Shown here one piece after another: positions 21,264-33,870 of a stretch of 64,000 nucleotides of DNA (position 1 is the first letter of the stretch; each line of letters opens with the position of its first letter). The notes under the pieces were generated by a model. It searched no databases, was not told where the DNA came from, and saw only the letters and a program-made list of their open reading frames with translations. Origin of the DNA: Tillus elongatus (lineage: Eukaryota > Arthropoda > Insecta > Coleoptera > Cleridae). The position numbers were made by a program, and so were the translations under genes. Location: positions 59,650,288 to 59,714,287 of the forward strand of contig OZ023270.1 in assembly GCA_964006375.1 (NCBI GenBank), given 5' to 3'.

Positions 21264-23408
21264 ATGATGAACAACAGGGGTAAACATTTGGTCAGTCTAG
21301 CTCTGAATAAACAATTAAGAGAAAATATGGTTAAAATGAAAAATAAATTGAAAAAAAGAAAAAAATACCAATTTAGATCCCGACTTTGTTCGTGAATATG
21401 AATCAGATTCATCATTACCAGATAAAACAGGAACTTCATTATTACCTGCTGAACCATCTAAAATTATTCCAAACATAGTTTTACATCATTTGTACGACTA
21501 CGAGGGTGACGACAATAATAAGATCCTACCTTTTATCACAAATATTTTAGAAGAACTTCTGAAAAATGTTCACAAATTTATTGAAGGTGAAGAAAAACGT
21601 ATGTACACAAAAAAGGGGACGATGGGTAAAAGAAAATATTACGATATTTCACCAGCGGCTAGAAAAAAAATTAAGTTAGATTCTCGAAAAGAAAGACATG
21701 CTTGCACTGAAAGATGTAAATTAAAATGCAAGTTTAAAAGTAACAAAAATCGGCGACATGACATAAACACACAATTCTGGCGGTTGGACGAGCAGCACAA
21801 AAAGTTGTTTTTGTTAAATTCCATCAAATTGTTTAAAATAAAAAGAACTGCTTGGCCAAATTCTAAAAGGAAAAAATCTTATACTTATCATTTAACTACA
21901 GAAGACTCCTCGGAGGCCCAAGTATGTAAACGTTTCCTTTTGTCCACACTGGGATATGATAATAACAATGACAGGATCATTAAGACTGTTCGTAATGCAA
22001 ATAGGAGTTTAATTGCACCTATTAAACTAGATCGAAGAGGATGTCAACCAAGCCCACATAAAATTGATAAACAAGTAGTTATAGATCATTTCAAAACTTT
22101 CAAACCTTCTGTTTCTCATTATCGGAGAGAACATGCTCCTGAGAGACAATACCTACCTTCAGATCTTAATAGCACTTTGATGTACTCCGATTTTAAGGCA
22201 AAACATCCATCAGTAAAAATGTCATACGATTTTTATAGAAAGGTAGTATCGCATGATCTTAATATTTCCTTCAGCAAATTAGGACATGAAGAATGTTGGA
22301 AATGTGAAGTTTTCAACCAACATGTCAAGGATACCGCACATAAGAATGGTGAAAATTTTGACTGCGAGAAGTGCCGTTTGTGGCAAGATCATCATACAAA
22401 ATATGTAGATACTCGCAAAGAATACCAGAATGATGTTTTTAGATGTGAAAAAGAAAGCACCTTTTCCAATTCTGCCAATTTGGAAAAGGTAACAATAAAT
22501 AATACTTTAGACATTTTCATAGTTTATTTGTAATTTGTTACTCAATGTATTTAAATATTAATTTTGCAAATCATAATGATACCCAGGATCGATATGTTCA
22601 AGGAGATAATTTTTACCAAACGAATCATAGTTTTTAATGAGAGCTTTGTACCATTAGGGAAACAAAATAAAAAGAATAAAGCTCTGGCAGTTCTGTGACA
22701 TGAAGGTGTTGCAGGAAGGTCAAAGGAAGATCTAATATCAAGTTATTATGCATTCTTTTCATTTAATAGAGATGAAACCGAGATAACAATCTGACTGGAT
22801 AACTGTGCAGCTCAGAATAAGAATTGGAGCTTATTTAGTTTATATATATATATATTGTAAATTCACCTGAAGTTGCTTTAAACAATCTTCACATCAAGTA
22901 TTTAGAAAGCGGACACACTTTCATGTCAGCTGATTCTTTCCACCATCAAGTGGAGGTGTCACTGAAGAAAAAGGGAAAGGTGTACGACTATAAAGACTTC
23001 AAAGATGCCGTTCAAAAAGCTAATAGCTCGAACGTCAATATAATTGATATGAATATCACTCAATTTTATGATTGGATAGACTCTACTTCAATGCATAAAG
23101 TACAAAGAACACAACCCCGACCATATTTGAAAGATATGATTGCAGTAGATTTTCAAAGGGGGAGTTATTCTTTAAAATATAAACCAAATTTCAACAGTGA
23201 TTTCGTTTCCCTTAATTTTTTGGCAGCCAAGGCTTCTAAAGGGAATATGGAAAGACCAAAGTCTAGAGTAAATTGTAGAGGTGTGTCTGAAGAGCGAAAG
23301 GCTGGTCTTGTGACCAAACTTAAACCAATACTGCCAGCAACTAGGTTACAGTTCTGGGTAAATTTACCTACAAATTCTAACATACCTGAAGTTGACGAGG
23401 ACTTGTGA
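21264..23408 (+). pseudogene. Broken transposase of the 20470-23807 element
   Basis: Probable start is ATG at 21264 (MMNNRGKHLVSLALNKQ). An A-run at 21337-21367 shifts the frame, after which DPDFVREYESDSSLPD continues into the long frame to 22488. That frame contains a Cys cluster (HACTERCKLKCKFK), a VCKRFLLSTLGY-like block, and a second Cys/His cluster (CWKCEVFNQH...CEKCRLWQDHH). A putative intron begins GTAACA at 22489; the acceptor is near 22570-22586. The next exon has IDMFKEIIFTKRII and FNESFVPLGKQNK. It has TGA at 22696 and 22792, both where Trp would fit, the second just before LDNCAAQNKNWSLFS, a likely catalytic-Asp block. A (TA)n tract at 22841-22855 shifts frame again before GHTFMSADSFHHQVE and the C-terminus. 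It is a non-functional copy. Confidence 0.8.
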
Positions 23409-23807
23409 ACATGTGTTAGTTAGTTTCCATTATGAGTTTATTTGTTTATTAAACATTTTGAATAATAAAATAAATAAATCAAGGTTTAATTATTTGACTA
23501 TGTAAATATCCCTATTATTATCTACTACTTGTATAATAAATGATATACATAGGTATTTATAATATATTCTGTATGAAATCTATGTAATTCACTAAGCAAA
23601 AAAGTCCTATCTGCTATAAAATCAAATTCATAAGATTTTAACAACTTTTATTCATATAAGTAAGTGTAGTAATATCATACAATATACTATGTGACATTTC
23701 AAATCATTTAGACGAAAAACCAGGATGGCAGAATAAAAAATCCCTAAAGTAAAATATCTCGAAATGGGAATTTTGCAGATAGGACGTTCTTCGTTAGGAG
23801 GGCAGTA

Positions 23808-24254
23808 TACTTTCATGCCACACTATAAAATCGATAAATAATTTGAAAAATAGCATCTGTTGTGACTTTGTATTAACAGTGGTGTATTCATAATGAATAA
23901 ATTTCAAAATTGCATTTTATCCAATGAAGATATATAGGTATCCTATTTAAAATAGAAAAGTTATATTAAATAACTTTGTAACCAGCATCTGTACCTATAA
24001 AAATTACAAAACTTTGTATTATCAATTGTAAAAAAAAACCTTTTTTGTAACTTACAACACAAAAAAGTTACAGCATTTTTTAAAATGATAAATTTTTAAT
24101 TTTACCCTGTATCTTCCAAACAAAATTTGGAATTTTGTCCAGACTATGATGAATAATTTTAAAATCGAGTCCATGACTGCAACATAAGTTTTTGGCTAAA
24201 GCCACAAGTTAACCGAGAAACCCTATAAAGTGTTGAACGAATAACGAATGCCAT
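23808..24254. other. Unassigned AT-rich sequence
   Basis: No feature recognised. Confidence 0.4.
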
Positions 24255-24813
24255 GTTGATGAAAATTAATGGAACTACAGGATTAATACAGGCAATAGAG
24301 AATTTGTTTCTGCATTAACTACAGGATTTATTTTTTTATACATAGGTTCAGAATGGCGTACTGAATGTAAAAACACAAAATCCTTACAAATTAGGAGGGC
24401 GGAAGTGCCGCCATTTTGAGAAAAACCATTTCGGCCTATACCTCCGTAACCGTGCACTTTAGCCCAAAAATGGTAATGACCTGTATTGTAAATAATTGCA
24501 TTTCTCATCTTTTTTGTTAATTTTTTTTCTGTATCACTCACTGTTTACAACTTATACGACTATTAGCATTCATTTATTGACTTTTTTTCCTATATCTTTG
24601 TTAATAATTGTTTAAAAAATAATATGCTTATAACTTAACTTTTCACTAGACAAATTTTCTAGAACTGTTACTTAAAACTTTTTTTCTCAAATTAATATTG
24701 GTGAATTTTCTTTAAAAAACTTCACTAACGAGGACTTTTGATTTTTGAAAAAATGTTTTCAAATGTGCGCTAATTATGCCCCTGAGAACACATATCCGGG
24801 GTCAGTTTCAATT

Positions 24814-24815
<2 letters not shown>
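24255..24815 (-). repeat. Repeat X, inverted copy (left)
   Basis: 24255-24700 is the reverse complement of 26180-26655 (shared TTAGGAGGGCGGAAGTGCCG and TGTAAACAGTGAG-type segments). It then passes through GTGAATTTTCTTTAAAAAAC to a terminus CATATCCGGGGTCAGTTTCA beside an (AT)n tract. The same terminus recurs at 42085-42120 and 62880-62925. The ORFs here are not conserved as protein. Confidence 0.75.

Positions 24816-24889
<74 letters not shown>
24816..24889. repeat. (AT)n microsatellite, about 74 bp
   Basis: Pure AT run abutting the left end of the TIR element at 24890. Confidence 0.97.
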
Positions 24890-26655
<1,766 letters not shown>

Positions 26656-27667
26656 ATGCAGTTAAGATAATTGTACATCAGTTGGTCATTAATTTAAGAT
26701 TGATAATTTGTTTACAACATAGTATGACTAACTATATTTGGTCACCAGAGTATTTTTGTATATAACTTTTGCTACATTTAAGAGTGACTGTTTTAGTGCT
26801 TAAGATCGATAAGTTCTTGTTTTTGCTTTAATAAATTTTAAACTTTGCAAATCTTAACAATTATAAATAAATAAATATAACTATTTAAATAAGATTAATA
26901 ATGACCATCAACAATTATGTTAATAATACGCTATTTTCTGTCAACTTAGTTTTTTTTTATACAAAAAATAGACTTCCATTAACAATTATTTTCTCCACCT
27001 CCAACAGACATTATATGTATTTACAATAAAAAAAAATATGTTACATTCCACCTTAAATGAATATACTTTTGATTCACAACATAAAATGTAACTTCTACAA
27101 GGAAAAATACATCAAAATAATTTAGTACATTCAGTAGATCCATTCTTAACTGAGGTGTTAGTACTAACAGAGAAGCATGCATTTTCTTAGTTAAAACTAC
27201 AAACAAAAACAATTTCCAAAAAACCTATTTAAAATTTTTTTAAACATTTAGAAATTCTAAAATACTGCCATTTTAAATATTTTTGGCAGAGTTAAAATAC
27301 CATCTAATAAAATTTATAAGATAACTAAGGTAATCGAATCAGATTTTTTTAGGTTTTAAAGATATTTACATTAAAAATATAGCTCTATTAAAAACTTTTT
27401 AAATAAAAAAAAAACTCCTGTTTTTTTTGCCTTGTGGCAAGTTGTTTTTAACTTAGTGGCACAGTGGAGTCTATAACGTGAACATCACACAACATGAACA
27501 TCCAAAAACATTTAGGGCTTAATTTAATATTCCATATATTCCAAATGTGAACTTGAAACTTGTTATAGTTCAAAATGTAAACAATGGAACAATGTCCATT
27601 TAAAATTTACCATGGCTCACAAATTACCAAGAATAATTCAGTTCTAGACAGACCACAAAGATTGCTA
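26656..27667. other. Unassigned AT-rich sequence
   Basis: Nothing recognised in 1 kb; ORFs short. Confidence 0.4.
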
Positions 27668-28319
27668 CGAGCCCTAACAACTATATGTTGGAACAAGCTA
27701 ACATTTCGGAAATCATACAACGGCTTTTCCAAACGACTGAATTATTTAGTTTTCACTTTTAAATACAAACATAACAGTAAATTCTATATTATTAAAAAAC
27801 CTTTTCATGCCCTGGTAAAGTAATCTCTATTAATAATAGCGTAATTTGTCATTGGAAGGTCAAACTTGCTGACAACTAAAAGTTGGGACAAGCACAAATC
27901 TTGTACTTAAAATGTTTAAATTAGTTATAGGTAGCGTTGGTATAAACGCCAAAATTATTTTATTTGTCCATTGGCCGTTGGCCATTAATGTAAAATGTCA
28001 AGTAGTGATGTTAGTAATTGTTAACATACTTTATTGTTAATTTAATTAAAATAATGGGTTGTGGAAAGGCTACGAACCAGAAATTACGTGAAATTATTAT
28101 TCATCAATACCATAAGCGTAAAACAGTGCGTAAAATTGCTAGTGATTTAACTATTTCAAAATCTACAGTGTACAATATAATAAAAAAATTCAGTGAGACT
28201 GCTAATGTGGATGTTCGGGGCAGAAGTTCGGGAAGACCGCAACTCATTCATGAAAGAGCTTTGCGAAATTTGGTCAAAATATGCAAGTCGTCAAGAAGAA
28301 GCATCTTTCGAGAAATAAC

Positions 28320-29299
28320 TAGTGTTGGGCGATATATCGATCACGGTGATTTTATACCGGTGAGCGGAAAGTCACTGGAGCTACCGGTGATCGAAGTTTG
28401 CCTAATGCAGTGAGTAGCGATTGTGGACTAGCGAAGCAATCACTGACAACCGCCCAACCGGCAACGTAATAATAAATATCAGTATTAGATCTGATACAGC
28501 ACTTGGAAATAAATATCGAATATTAGCGTTCACCGGTTTGGCGTGTTGGCGATATATCGGCTCACAGTGCTCACTGCTCAGCCCAAGATTATCTGAAAAA
28601 TTATTTGTTCGTGCATGCTCGATGCAGAATCGCGGAAGCGCTATGCCCGTGCCCTATCATTTCTATTCATACTTAGTTTAGTTTTTGTTTCATCTTTCAT
28701 CTCAGCCTATATCGCGGCGTTGTGCAAAACATGTCCAAAAAACAAAAAACCAGTGACATTTGGAATTATTTTACACCCATTGACGGGGACAATTGCTATG
28801 CAACGTGTAATATATGCAAGAAAAAATTTTAGTACAAAACAACGACCTCAAATTAAAAAAATATTTAATCTCCAATCACCTCACGGTCTCTATGACTACA
28901 TTACAAGTTCGCAAAAAAAATGATAATGCAGTTAGAGACACAAATGACTTTCCAAATTTTGCATATTAAAATCTAGTTGTTTTTTCTTTTTTTCTTTTAT
29001 GACAAATTAAACTACGCTAATTAATCTACAACAAATTATTTATTACTAATAGGCCTTATAGTTAATTATACAGAATAGTGAGACAAAATATTTAACGCAT
29101 GGATATCCTATAATTACTGCACAAAAATACTAGAAACACCACTAGTGAAACCAATCATAACTGCTTTCAGTTATTTCCACGCTGTCTAAAATTCTCAATC
29201 ACTGCGGTGATTCAAATCACTGCTAAAAATCACAGTGATTTCTAAATCACTTTCACCGGTTTACCGGTTACTCGAAAATCGCTGTATTTCCCAACACTA
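28320..29299 (+). mobile_element. Non-autonomous hAT element, 980 bp, with perfect 8-bp target duplication
   Basis: GAAATAAC is present at 28312-28319 and again at 29300-29307. Between them the element starts TAGTGTTGGGCGATATATCG and ends AATTTCCC-type ...CCCAACACTA, giving 10-bp TIRs TAGTGTTGGG. This fits the hAT terminal consensus (A at position 2, G at position 5). ACCGGTGA and related motifs recur near both ends (28353-28395 and 29245-29270), possible subterminal binding sites. It interrupts the Tc1 transposase, so it is the younger of the two. Confidence 0.92.
28731..28970 (+). pseudogene. BED zinc-finger remnant of the hAT transposase
   Basis: ATG at 28731 gives MSKKQKTSDIWNYFTPIDGD, then CYATCNICKKKF, a stop at 28830, YKTTTSN and, after a one-base shift, LKKYLISNHLT. 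The spacing C-x2-C ... N-LKKH/Y-x-H and the SxIWxYF start are typical of the DNA-binding BED finger at the N-terminus of hAT (ZBED-like) transposases. The RNase H-like catalytic domain and dimerisation domain are absent: the reading ends near 28970. The element is therefore an internal-deletion derivative. Confidence 0.75.
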
Positions 29300-30370
29300 G
29301 AAATAACTGCTAAATAGAACACGGTAACTGGATTAAATATATCTAGAGAATGTTGTCGAAAATACATGCGTAAATGCGGTCTGGGATTTTACAAGGTAAG
29401 TTTACTTTTGAATGGTTCATACAGTATCAAAAGTCTCATAAAATGTCTTATTTAGGCAAAAGAAAAGCTGCTGTCAACAGAAGTTCAGAAGAAAAACCGA
29501 TATAATTGGGCAAGATCTAAACTACTCTGGAGAGTAAATGAGTGGAATAAAATAGTATTTAGTGATGAGGCTAAATTTGATGTTTGCGTTGGAGACCACT
29601 GTAAACGAGTAATACGGAATAAAACAGAAGCCTTCCATAAAGATTGCCTGAAAAGAGTTGTTAAGTTCCCAAAGGGAATTATGGTGTGGGGCTGCATGTC
29701 GACAAGGGGTTTAGGTTTTTTTAAATTTATAGAGGGCACTGTAAATGCCCAAAAATATCAAGAGATACTTCAAACCACACTTTTGCCTAGTATTCAAAAA
29801 TTGTTTCCCGACAATGATTTCATATTTCAACAAGATGGAGCATCATGCCATTCGGCAAAATCAACCAAAAAGTGGTTTGGTGACAATAATGTAAAGGTTT
29901 TATCCCATTCAGCTAGCAGTCCGGATTTAAATGTGATAGGAACTGTATGGCATAAAATGAAGCAGTATTTAAGAAAGCACCCTCAACGTACAATATCTGA
30001 TTTACGGACAAAACTACAAGAAATCTGGGACAATTTTTCTGTTGAAATGTGTCAATCTTTGGTCAATACAATGCCTGCAAGAGTCCAAGCAGTTGTTAAA
30101 GCTAAGGGTGATGTGACCCCATATTAAATTTAGCTTTATTCTCAAGTTGTCCCAACATTTAGTTGTCAGTTAATTTGAACCTTAAGTGACAAAGTACTCC
30201 ACTGCTAATGTCGATTGCTTTACCAAATCATAGAAACATTTTTAAATGGTCTAGGATATATTGTTATGTTTGTATTTAAAAGTAAAAACTAAATAATTCA
30301 GTCGTTTGGAAAAGCTGTTGTATTATTTCTGAAATATTAGCTTGTCCCAACATATAGTTGTTAGGGCTCG

Positions 30371-31204
30371 TATTACCTTGTGTTTAACCTTTAAGCCCTC
30401 TCTGGGTGTTAGAATTTAAGTTATAAATACGTAAGTCTATCACGGTACATATTAAGAAACCGAATTAGTTAATTTTGAAAGCAAATGCCAAGCTTTTATC
30501 AGATGTGAATAAGGGATTTGGGGTGACTTTTGTTATCAAAAAATTATGAAGTTGCCGAGTCAACTGTATGGGCTCTTAAGAAGGAGACGAAGAATAACTC
30601 CACAGTTGCTCTGACATCGGCCGGAAAAGCAATCACGTGAAGCTCAAAAATTTCCTAGGATGAAAAAAGCATAATACAAATGGTTTTTGAGACAGCAAGA
30701 AAGAAATGCTCATAAGTGGCGTCATTTTGAAAGGAGAGGCCCAATATTTCCATGTGAAATTTAAATCCAGAGTCACCACAAAATTTGTCATTTTAAATTC
30801 TGTGGTAACTCTGGATTGGTGCAAAAATTCAAAAAACGACATTGTGTCACATTTTTAACAATAATTAATTGATAAACATTTATATTCACAGCTAGAGTTA
30901 GAGTCTCCATTATTAGAAAAACGTGCTAATGCAATTGATGAACTCAATTTAGTTAACAATCAGGTATACAATGTGGATTGTATTGGAAGCTTTTGCCAGA
31001 AAAAGCATGTATCCAGTGAAGAAAAAACTGCCCCTCGTAAGAAGGTAACTGAAAAACGGATTACATTTTAAAGGAAATGTGACAGTGTTACATGAATTAA
31101 AACCACCACATCATATTTTTAAAATATGACGATAGTTTTACCAAGTACTCGGTCTACATAATTGAGGGTGGTTCAAACAAGCACACTTTCATTGCTTATT
31201 TACT
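30371..31204. other. Unassigned sequence with one hairpin
   Basis: 30763-30817 forms a hairpin: AATCCAGAGTCACCACAAAA is inverted as TTCTGTGGTAACTCTGGATT. No protein-coding feature was recognised. Confidence 0.5.
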
Positions 31205-32755
31205 GGAAATTTTCCTGAGCAACGAAGATGTCCGGCCAGCCGAAGGTTGATTTAAATGCCCTCGGAGGGAGGACTGGCGGGTTGCTCGGAGAATAGTTAC
31301 AGCCTCGGCAGTGGAGTGTGCTGTGAAACATTTCCGGCCATTCAAGGCGCCAGGGGAGGATGGGGTGGTGCCGGTTCTTCTACAAAATGGACTTGAGATT
31401 CTCCTACCTTTCCTAATCAGGTTGTATAGAGCCAGTCTGGCTTGGAACTATATTCCATCCAGCTGGACGGTGATTAGGGGGGTTTACATTCCAAAATTTG
31501 GACGTAATGACCTCCCACCCACATCACTGAGACCTCTCAGTATTACATCATTCCTCTTGAAGGGATTGGAAAAAATACTGGACGGACACATTAGGGGGAG
31601 TATCTTAGTCAACAACCCCCTTAATACCCACCAGTATGCCTACCAAACTGGCAAATCTACTGAGTTAGCACTCAATAACCTTGTCGAGAAGATCACACAC
31701 TCCCTGGATAACGGGGAGGTGGCGGTGGCTGCATTTCTCGACATTGAAGGAGCATTCAACAATGCATTACCCATCTCCCTCTACGAAGTCGCTATCGCTA
31801 GAGGGGTGGAACCTACCATTTGTGGCTGGATCGGAAACATGCTCCACAATCGGACCGTTATTACCTCGCTGCAGGGGGAGGTGGTCAGCTTCAGGGCTGC
31901 GAGGGGGTGCCCTCAGGGGGGAGTTATATCCCCCCTGCTGTGGTCTCTCTTTGTGGACGATTAGCTGGCTATCCTCGGACTGTGGGAGGTTGAGGTCCAG
32001 GCGTATGCTGATGATCTAGTCATAATGGTTAGGGGCAAATATGAGGAGGAACTATCAAGTACTCTTCAGGGGACACTAAATGTAGTGAATGATTGGTGCC
32101 AGAGGGAACAGATGTCTGTGAACCCCCGCAAAACGATCATTGTTCCATTTACCAGAAGAAGAAGGTTGGACAAATTAAAACCGGCCATTCTCATGGGGGA
32201 AACGATTCCATTTTCGGAACAAGCAAAATATCTGGGGGTTACCCTAGATAAGAAGCTCAACTGGGACATACAGTTAGAGAATGTAATCCGCAGGGCTAAA
32301 CTGTCCCTGTGGACATGCCGGAGGATCTGTGGTAACAACTGGGGAACAAACCCCCAACAGATGTACTGTAGTGGTTATCAGACCAATGATAACATATGGA
32401 GCCATAGTTTGGTCGCCTAAGGTACTTCGTGGTATTGCGAGGGCCAAACTGGCTCATCTACAGAGACAAGCTTGTCTGATGATAACGGGAGCGATAAGCA
32501 CCACACCATCAGCCGCTCTGGAGGTCCTCTTTAATATTCCACCTCTTCACATATGGTTGGAGAGGGTGGCGAGGTTGACAACGTACAGACTAAAACAAAC
32601 GGCCGACAGTATGCTAAAGGAAATCAGTCTGGGAGGGTCCGGACTCCTCGATGACATTGAGGGTCACAGGATTCTGGGAATGGTCTCAGACTTGATGCCT
32701 ACAAAGATCAGTAGAGATGTCTTTCAAGACCGTCCTTCCGGAAAGGGAGGACAGT
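31205..32755 (+). pseudogene. LINE-B: reverse-transcriptase part of an RNase H-type LINE
   Basis: The plus strand from about 31235 reads DWRVARRIVTASAVECAV and KHFRPFKAPGEDGVVPVLLQ, then LRPLSITSFLLKGLEKILD, HQYAYQTGKSTELALNNLV, AFLDIEGAFNNALP and ARGCPQGGVISPLLWSLFVD. These are RT blocks 1-5. A TAG follows the VDD at 31962. Then QAYADDLVIMVRGKY has the intact catalytic YADD, and WCQREQMSVNPRKTIIVPFT and KYLGVTLDKKLNW complete the thumb. A frameshift near 32365 precedes YGAIVWSPK and LLDDIEGHRILGMVSDLMPT. Homology stops at 32755, exactly before the RNase H present in the copy at 52404-53462. Jockey/I/R1-type superfamily; the 5' part is missing. It retains an intact YADD box but is dead by the stop and shift. 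Confidence 0.9.
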
Positions 32756-33600
32756 GCTGAAATACAGTTTATTTTTTTTATATATAGGAAGTTAGTAAAG
32801 CAGGCCGGTAAGACAGTGCTAATAAACTATTTCAATAAATACACAAAGAGCTTTTGTTTTATGATTTCACACCTTTTTCTAGAGTCCTCTTCCAGATTTT
32901 AGTTTAATTTAACTGGGTACACTTTACATACATTTTTTTATAGTTGCTAATAGAGAGTACATTCAATATCTAGAAGAGAGTACTTAAATTTTTAAACGAA
33001 CAACATTAACAATAATTATATAACTGTATTTTAAAATACCTTCTGCATCAGGTACTTATTTTTTAAGTTACCTGTAATTCTATATTCGATCACCTTTGTA
33101 CCTTAAAACATGTAACTAACTACAATCTTAACCTAACTTATTGCTAAAATCTTCGTCTCTTACCCCTATTGTTGGGCATAAAAGGTGCCCAAATGGGTTC
33201 CAGGAACTGCGCTTTCTGCCTTCCATGGTCCTCTGCTACTCTAACGCTTAATGGAAACATTGCATTTTCCAACATTTTGCCATCTAGATTGGCAATCGCT
33301 CCTTGCGCCTCGTCACCTCTTGAATACCTATATAAAAAAAAGTTAATTTTAAAGAAGTCACTTGTGGGGCATTGTTTACAGCAAAATATTCACAAGCCTC
33401 ATCTCTCTGTTTTATTACAAAGATTTGCTTGCGCCAACAATAATACTCAAAGAACATTGTGAGATGTACGACAGGGTCGCCATCTTGATGCGGAACCAGT
33501 TAATACATTGTCCAATTAACACAAAATGTTATAAATACAGACTGTGTACAACCAAGTAACAATTTTGTAGATTGTCAGCCCTGGCCCATTTTTTTCCCTA
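32756..33600. other. Unassigned sequence
   Basis: No supported gene; 33169-33462 is open but has no recognisable domain. Confidence 0.4.
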
Positions 33601-33870
33601 CAAGGGACAATACATGTACAGCCAGATGTATTCTCACCATAATTAGAAACACACACCGGTTTTACTCTAATCAGACTCGTGAATGCGCTATACTAATTAC
33701 AACAGGGTCACCACCTCGGTGTGGAAGGAGGCTGGCTACCATAGCCGTATTACTTTACAGGTGTGTTCTCGCTGTAATTACTATAGCACCCTGACGAGCT
33801 CTAATTAGAGTGAAACCGGTCTACGTTTCTAATTATGGTGAGAATACATCTAGCCTTACATACAGGGTGG
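33601..33870. repeat. Foldback repeat (family also at 35190-35370)
   Basis: 33613-33690 (GCCAGATGTATTCTCACCAT ... CCGGTTTTACTCTAATCAG) is inverted as 33795-33860 (CTCTAATTAGAGTGAAACCG ... ATGGTGAGAATACATCT). One arm is homologous to 35290-35365 (GCTCTAATGAGAGCGAAACC, GCATCTAGCCTTACATA). No coding content. Confidence 0.7.

Larger units (their letters stand above)
20470..23807 (+). mobile_element. DNA transposon with 36-bp TIRs and zinc-cluster DDE-type transposase
   Basis: The ends are TACTGCCCTCTTAACGAAGA (from 20470) and its inverted partner ...TCTTCGTTAGGAGGGCAGTA (to 23807). The TIR is about 35 bp with two mismatches and continues through ACGTCCTATCTAC/GCAGATAGGACGT. TA lies outside both ends (20468-20469, 23808-23809). 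With the terminal TA included, a 4-bp TATA duplication is equally compatible. The 3.34-kb body carries one gene (21264-23408) and clusters of a subterminal motif. The transposase does not look like Tc1, hAT, piggyBac or PIF. A 4-bp duplication would fit the Sola superfamily, but that is a guess. Confidence 0.85.
28054..30127 (+). pseudogene. Tc1-like transposase, interrupted
   Basis: Segments are 28054-28319, 29308-29395 and 29456-30127. ATG at 28054 gives MGCGKATNQKLREIIIHQYH, then a paired-type helix-turn-helix (KIASDLTISKSTVYNIIKKF) and GRSSGRPQ. The hAT insertion splits the gene after SIFREIT. After it, one stop (TAG at 29315) precedes NISRECCRKYMRK. A 60-bp GT-AG intron fits 29396-29455. 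The catalytic region has IVFSDEAKF (D1), PKGIMVWGCMSTRGLG and FQQDGASCHSAKS (D2). The third site is SPDLNVIGTVW, where the family has SPDLNPIExxW. With Gly at the Glu position and the correct 34-residue spacing, the copy would be catalytically dead. The C-terminus ends MPARVQAVVKAKG, usual for Tc1. Confidence 0.88.
27668..30370 (+). mobile_element. Tc1-like transposon with 230-bp IR/DR termini, split by a hAT insertion
   Basis: The left end (27668) reads CGAGCCCTAACAACTATATG and the right end (30370) is its inverse, CATATAGTTGTTAGGGCTCG. TA is on both sides (27666-27667, 30371-30372). The inverted repeats extend about 230 bp (27668-27899 and 30145-30370). Each contains an outer and an inner copy of ACAACTAWAWGTTGGGACAA: outer at 27675-27699 and 30340-30363, inner at 27871-27893 and 30147-30167. 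This is the IR/DR layout known from Sleeping Beauty-like Tc1 elements. The transposase gene lies between. Confidence 0.9.

Noticed and set aside
22841..22855. Short TA tract as an intron in the transposase
   Set aside because: No acceptor fits; a frameshift in the repeat explains the change of frame more simply.
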